Source: Flavobacteriales bacterium 34_180_T64 | Lineage (GTDB): Bacteria; Bacteroidota; Bacteroidia; Flavobacteriales; Flavobacteriaceae | Length of the DNA: 64,000 nt | Reading direction: 5' to 3' | Assembly (NCBI GenBank): GCA_002162765.1 | Contig: MAAR01000009.1 | Location: forward strand, 1-64,000 | Shown: positions 62,043 through 64,000 of the stretch, one piece after another | How the letters are laid out: each line of letters starts with the position of its first letter | Numbering within the stretch: position 1 is the first letter of the stretch | Made by a program: the position numbers and the translations under genes | The notes under the pieces: generated by a model | Database searches by the model: none | What the model was told of the DNA's origin: nothing | The model's input: the letters and a program-made list of their open reading frames with translations, nothing else

Positions 62043-62109
62043 AATTTGTTTAAGTATTAATAGGTGACTTAAGTGTCTCAAAATTAATACTTAATAAAGT
62101 TAAATGAAA

Positions 62110-62125
62110 TACGTAACGTTACGTA
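62110..62125. promoter_or_regulatory. 16-bp perfect palindrome upstream of the T9SS gene
   Basis: TACGTAACGTTACGTA is fully symmetrical, 68 bases before the start at 62042. Position and symmetry suit a dimeric regulator's operator; no regulator is known. Confidence 0.4.
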
Positions 62126-62182
62126 AATTTCAAAAAAAAGTCTTTCTAAATAGAGCGATTTCTATATATTTATTTAGGCCTC

Positions 62183-62269
62183 TTATTGTTTAACGAAAAG
62201 CATTGAAAGTTGATCATCTATTCAAATAAGATACATGTCATTTTCTAAATAATTAAATTTAGAACTAAT
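62183..62269 (-). pseudogene. Fragment of a T9SS sorting domain
   Basis: The minus strand reads KFNYLENDMYLI-stop-IDDQLSMLFVKQ followed by a normal stop. It aligns residue by residue with the tail of the 61164 gene (IKHLDSGIYFIRIGNQLTTRFIKQ). One in-frame TGA breaks it, and no upstream body of a gene remains. The final 25 bases overlap the end of the glycosyltransferase ORF in another frame. Confidence 0.7.
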
Positions 62270-63411
62270 GCTATTGTAATGATTTTTAATGTATTAACAA
62301 TTTTCTTAAAACTCAAGTTTTTTTCTAGTATTTCTACGCTTAAATGCTCAGCTTGAAGATATAATACATCATAACTATTAGTTGTGATATTTTGAATAAC
62401 AGCACTTGGCGTTAAATTTAAATTGTAGTAGTTAATTACATTTTTTTGCATGCTTTTTAAGGTTTCTTCATCAATGTTATAAGCCAAATTAATGCAGTAT
62501 TCTAGCTCATCTAAATCTTCATATATAATAGCATCATGCATATGTATTAATTCAGGCGTCATGAGTTTGGCATAATTAATATGTATAATAGGTATTGTTC
62601 CTACCGATAATGCTTCAACTATGTTATGACACAAGGGCATTATAACACCAGGAAGTGCTAAATAAAAACTAAACTGATTAATCGATTGTCTTAAATCTTG
62701 CATGGGAATCGGTGTTTTTCTACTATCCAAAATAATGCATGAGAAATCGCTAGATTTATTTAAAATATCGTTTAGGTCTTCTTCGGGATCTATATTTTTA
62801 AGAAGTTTTTTGTTTTTTAAATACTCAAAGACTTCTAACCTGCTTTCAATCTTAAAGGGAGTATTCTTAATTCCAGAATATACAGTTGGATCAAAACTAC
62901 CAGACATAAAAATAGATTTCTTTCTTTTCGCCAGTAAGTCTAAGTCTTCATTCCAATAATTATTATGATAAAATAAAGGATGCATAGCCATCGGTATGTG
63001 AAAGGAGTTTATTGAAGTGTTCTCTTTTAAATGAATAGAAGAAAAATAATCTGGACTTAATTTTTTACTACAAATATTAACTATTCCTTGTGCTTTTATT
63101 GGTGGATCATTAAAAACAAGTAATTTTTCTTTAAATATTAATTGATAATAATCTGAATGCGGATTATTGTGAAAATTTTTCCTGAAATAGGTCCAGTTTA
63201 AATCAGGAAAATAGATCGAATAACCTGAAAGAGAGAAAAATTTTATTAAAGTATAAAAATAGCGACCGTGGATTTTTGAATTTGACATTTTAATTACAAC
63301 GTATTTGCTATCTGGATATTCAACTCCTTTATAGCCTTTTAATTGCTTTTTAAAGGCAGGATAAGATGTAATAAATGAAATAATTTTTGAAAGGATTTTT
63401 TTTACAAGCAT
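62245..63411 (-). CDS. Exostosin/GT-like glycosyltransferase
   Basis: This 388-residue protein has the exostosin-like GT pattern: SIFMSGSFDPTVYSG, LPGVIMPLCHNIVEALSVGTIPIIH, then MHDAIIYEDLDELEYCINLA and NYYNLNLTPSAV. The last 45 residues (EILEKNLSFKKIVNTLKII...LNLII) form a hydrophobic tail that might be a membrane anchor. It probably adds sugars to a surface polysaccharide; donor and acceptor are unknown. The stop codon lies inside the T9SS relic described at 62183. Confidence 0.75.
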   Translation of the reverse strand: MLVKKILSKIISFITSYPAFKKQLKGYKGVEYPDSKYVVIKMSNSKIHGRYFYTLIKFFSLSGYSIYFPDLNWTYFRKNFHNNPHSDYYQLIFKEKLLVFNDPPIKAQGIVNICSKKLSPDYFSSIHLKENTSINSFHIPMAMHPLFYHNNYWNEDLDLLAKRKKSIFMSGSFDPTVYSGIKNTPFKIESRLEVFEYLKNKKLLKNIDPEEDLNDILNKSSDFSCIILDSRKTPIPMQDLRQSINQFSFYLALPGVIMPLCHNIVEALSVGTIPIIHINYAKLMTPELIHMHDAIIYEDLDELEYCINLAYNIDEETLKSMQKNVINYYNLNLTPSAVIQNITTNSYDVLYLQAEHLSVEILEKNLSFKKIVNTLKIITIALVLNLII

Positions 63412-63530
63412 ATATTTAAATTAGAGACATGATTGAGATGCTCTCTGTTAATATATTTATATCGGCATTTAGACGAAGATACCTTTTTAATTTGTGAAAG
63501 TAAACTTGTAACATTGCTTGCATTCTATAA

Positions 63531-63561
63531 TTAAAAACCACTCTAATTGAGTGGTTTTTAA
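63531..63561. terminator. Terminator upstream of the YceI gene end
   Basis: TTAAAAACCACTC pairs with GAGTGGTTTTTAA around a five-base loop, just after the YceI stop on the minus strand. Confidence 0.88.
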
Positions 63562-63578
63562 TTATAGTGGCTAGAGAT

Positions 63579-64000
63579 TTATTTTTTCTTTGCTTTCACT
63601 GTAATTTGTAATTCCATGTCGTCATTAATAAACTTATCTCCTAAATTATCAAATACAGATTTAGAGCCATAGTTAATGTCCCATTTTGTTCTGTCTATAG
63701 TAAAGGCTTCACTTGCAATTGTAATCATGTCACCTTCGATAGTTATCATTACAGGAAATGAGACGTTATGTTTTTGGCCTTTTAAAGCCAAGTTTCCTGA
63801 AAGTTTGGTTTTACCACCTTCCATAGCTTCAGAACCCGTAATTTCAAAAGCACCTGTCGGAAATTTCGTGACATTAAAGAAATCACCTTCTTTACCTTCA
63901 ACAGTCCCTTTTAAATGGTTTTCTAATTTGGTTTTGTATTCACCTTCTTCCATATCATTAGATACAATAGATTTCATATCAATTAAAAACGTACCACTTT
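63579..64000 (-). CDS. YceI family protein (5' end beyond the window)
   Basis: At least 140 residues are visible; the frame stays open to the right edge (SGTFLID before MKSIVSNDM), so the N-terminus is missing. The YceI lipocalin-like fold is clear: TVDMTTI-type SGTFLIDMKSIV, LENHLKGTV, FFNVTKFPTGAFEI, LSGNLALKGQKHNVSFPV and FTIDRTKWDINYGSKS. YceI proteins are periplasmic or secreted binders of polyisoprenoid or other hydrophobic compounds. The tail KKK is basic. Confidence 0.9.
   Translation of the reverse strand, partial: SGTFLIDMKSIVSNDMEEGEYKTKLENHLKGTVEGKEGDFFNVTKFPTGAFEITGSEAMEGGKTKLSGNLALKGQKHNVSFPVMITIEGDMITIASEAFTIDRTKWDINYGSKSVFDNLGDKFINDDMELQITVKAKKK

Overview
The window comes from a member of the Bacteroidetes, most likely a marine Flavobacteriaceae. 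The DNA is AT-rich, and many genes have promoters of the Bacteroidetes type (-7 box TAnnTTTG). There are several type IX secretion (T9SS) cargo proteins with C-terminal sorting domains, a PorP/SprF-OmpA cluster, type III glutamine synthetase, Rho with a long disordered insert, and many 'Bacteroidetes only' DUF families. Most of the window is chromosomal core. I see no rRNA, CRISPR array, insertion sequence or phage gene. Two tRNA genes are present, Thr(TGT) and Arg(ACG).

Layout. 1-4.2 kb: the end of a giant repeat-bearing T9SS type B adhesin-like protein, followed by PorP/SprF and OmpA/PD40 genes. 4.3-6.5 kb: idi, a QueD/PTPS-like gene, manA and a small helical protein. 6.5-12.3 kb: tRNA-Thr, rho (minus), DUF4293, YfcE-like phosphoesterase (minus), truA and an MsbA-like ABC exporter. 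12.3-15.4 kb (minus): folP, a lipoprotein gene, the c-di-AMP synthase gene cdaA and DUF3667. 15.5-20.1 kb (plus): DUF1599, a DoxX/BT_3928-type protein, a lone DppB-like permease, tpiA, prmA and clpS. 20.1-22.8 kb (minus): a sulfur module with an HMA protein, an MBL-rhodanese protein and two YeeE/YedE proteins. 23-26.5 kb: tRNA-Arg, then a gene-poor accessory stretch with partial copies of the tRNA 3' end, a MopE-like lipoprotein gene, a VIT-type transporter and a 50-residue protein found by reading between the listed ORFs. 26.5-34.4 kb: a secreted endonuclease I, an M56/BlaI sensor-repressor pair, a Ca/Na antiporter and glnN. 34.5-42.2 kb: a 46-residue secreted peptide, an outer-membrane barrel, purM, B12-dependent nrdJ, prfA and pyrF. 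42.2-49.8 kb: a BtuF-like protein, several secreted proteins, a PqqB-like lipoprotein and the fused B12 mutase icmF. 49.8-53.5 kb: Lrp, a DJ-1-like lipoprotein, a VOC protein and a frameshifted MFS transporter gene behind an apparent transcription attenuator. 53.5-64 kb: crcB, an SRPBCC protein, a MazG-like protein, ilvE, DUF4920, a haem-motif lipoprotein, mnmD, an epimerase, two T9SS cargo genes plus the relic of a third, a glycosyltransferase and a YceI protein cut by the window edge.

The most noteworthy signals are four. First, the MFS leader has a -7 box, a 24-codon leader ORF, an antiterminator arm and a terminator in the right order, in front of a gene with a one-base frameshift. Second, both tRNA genes are followed by near-identical copies of their own 3' ends. 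Third, a decayed T9SS sorting-domain tail overlaps the end of a glycosyltransferase gene. Fourth, a BlaI-type operator sits directly against the -7 box of a BlaI/M56 operon whose peptidase carries a TonB-plug-like tail. All functions are read from sequence motifs and family knowledge; nothing was searched.
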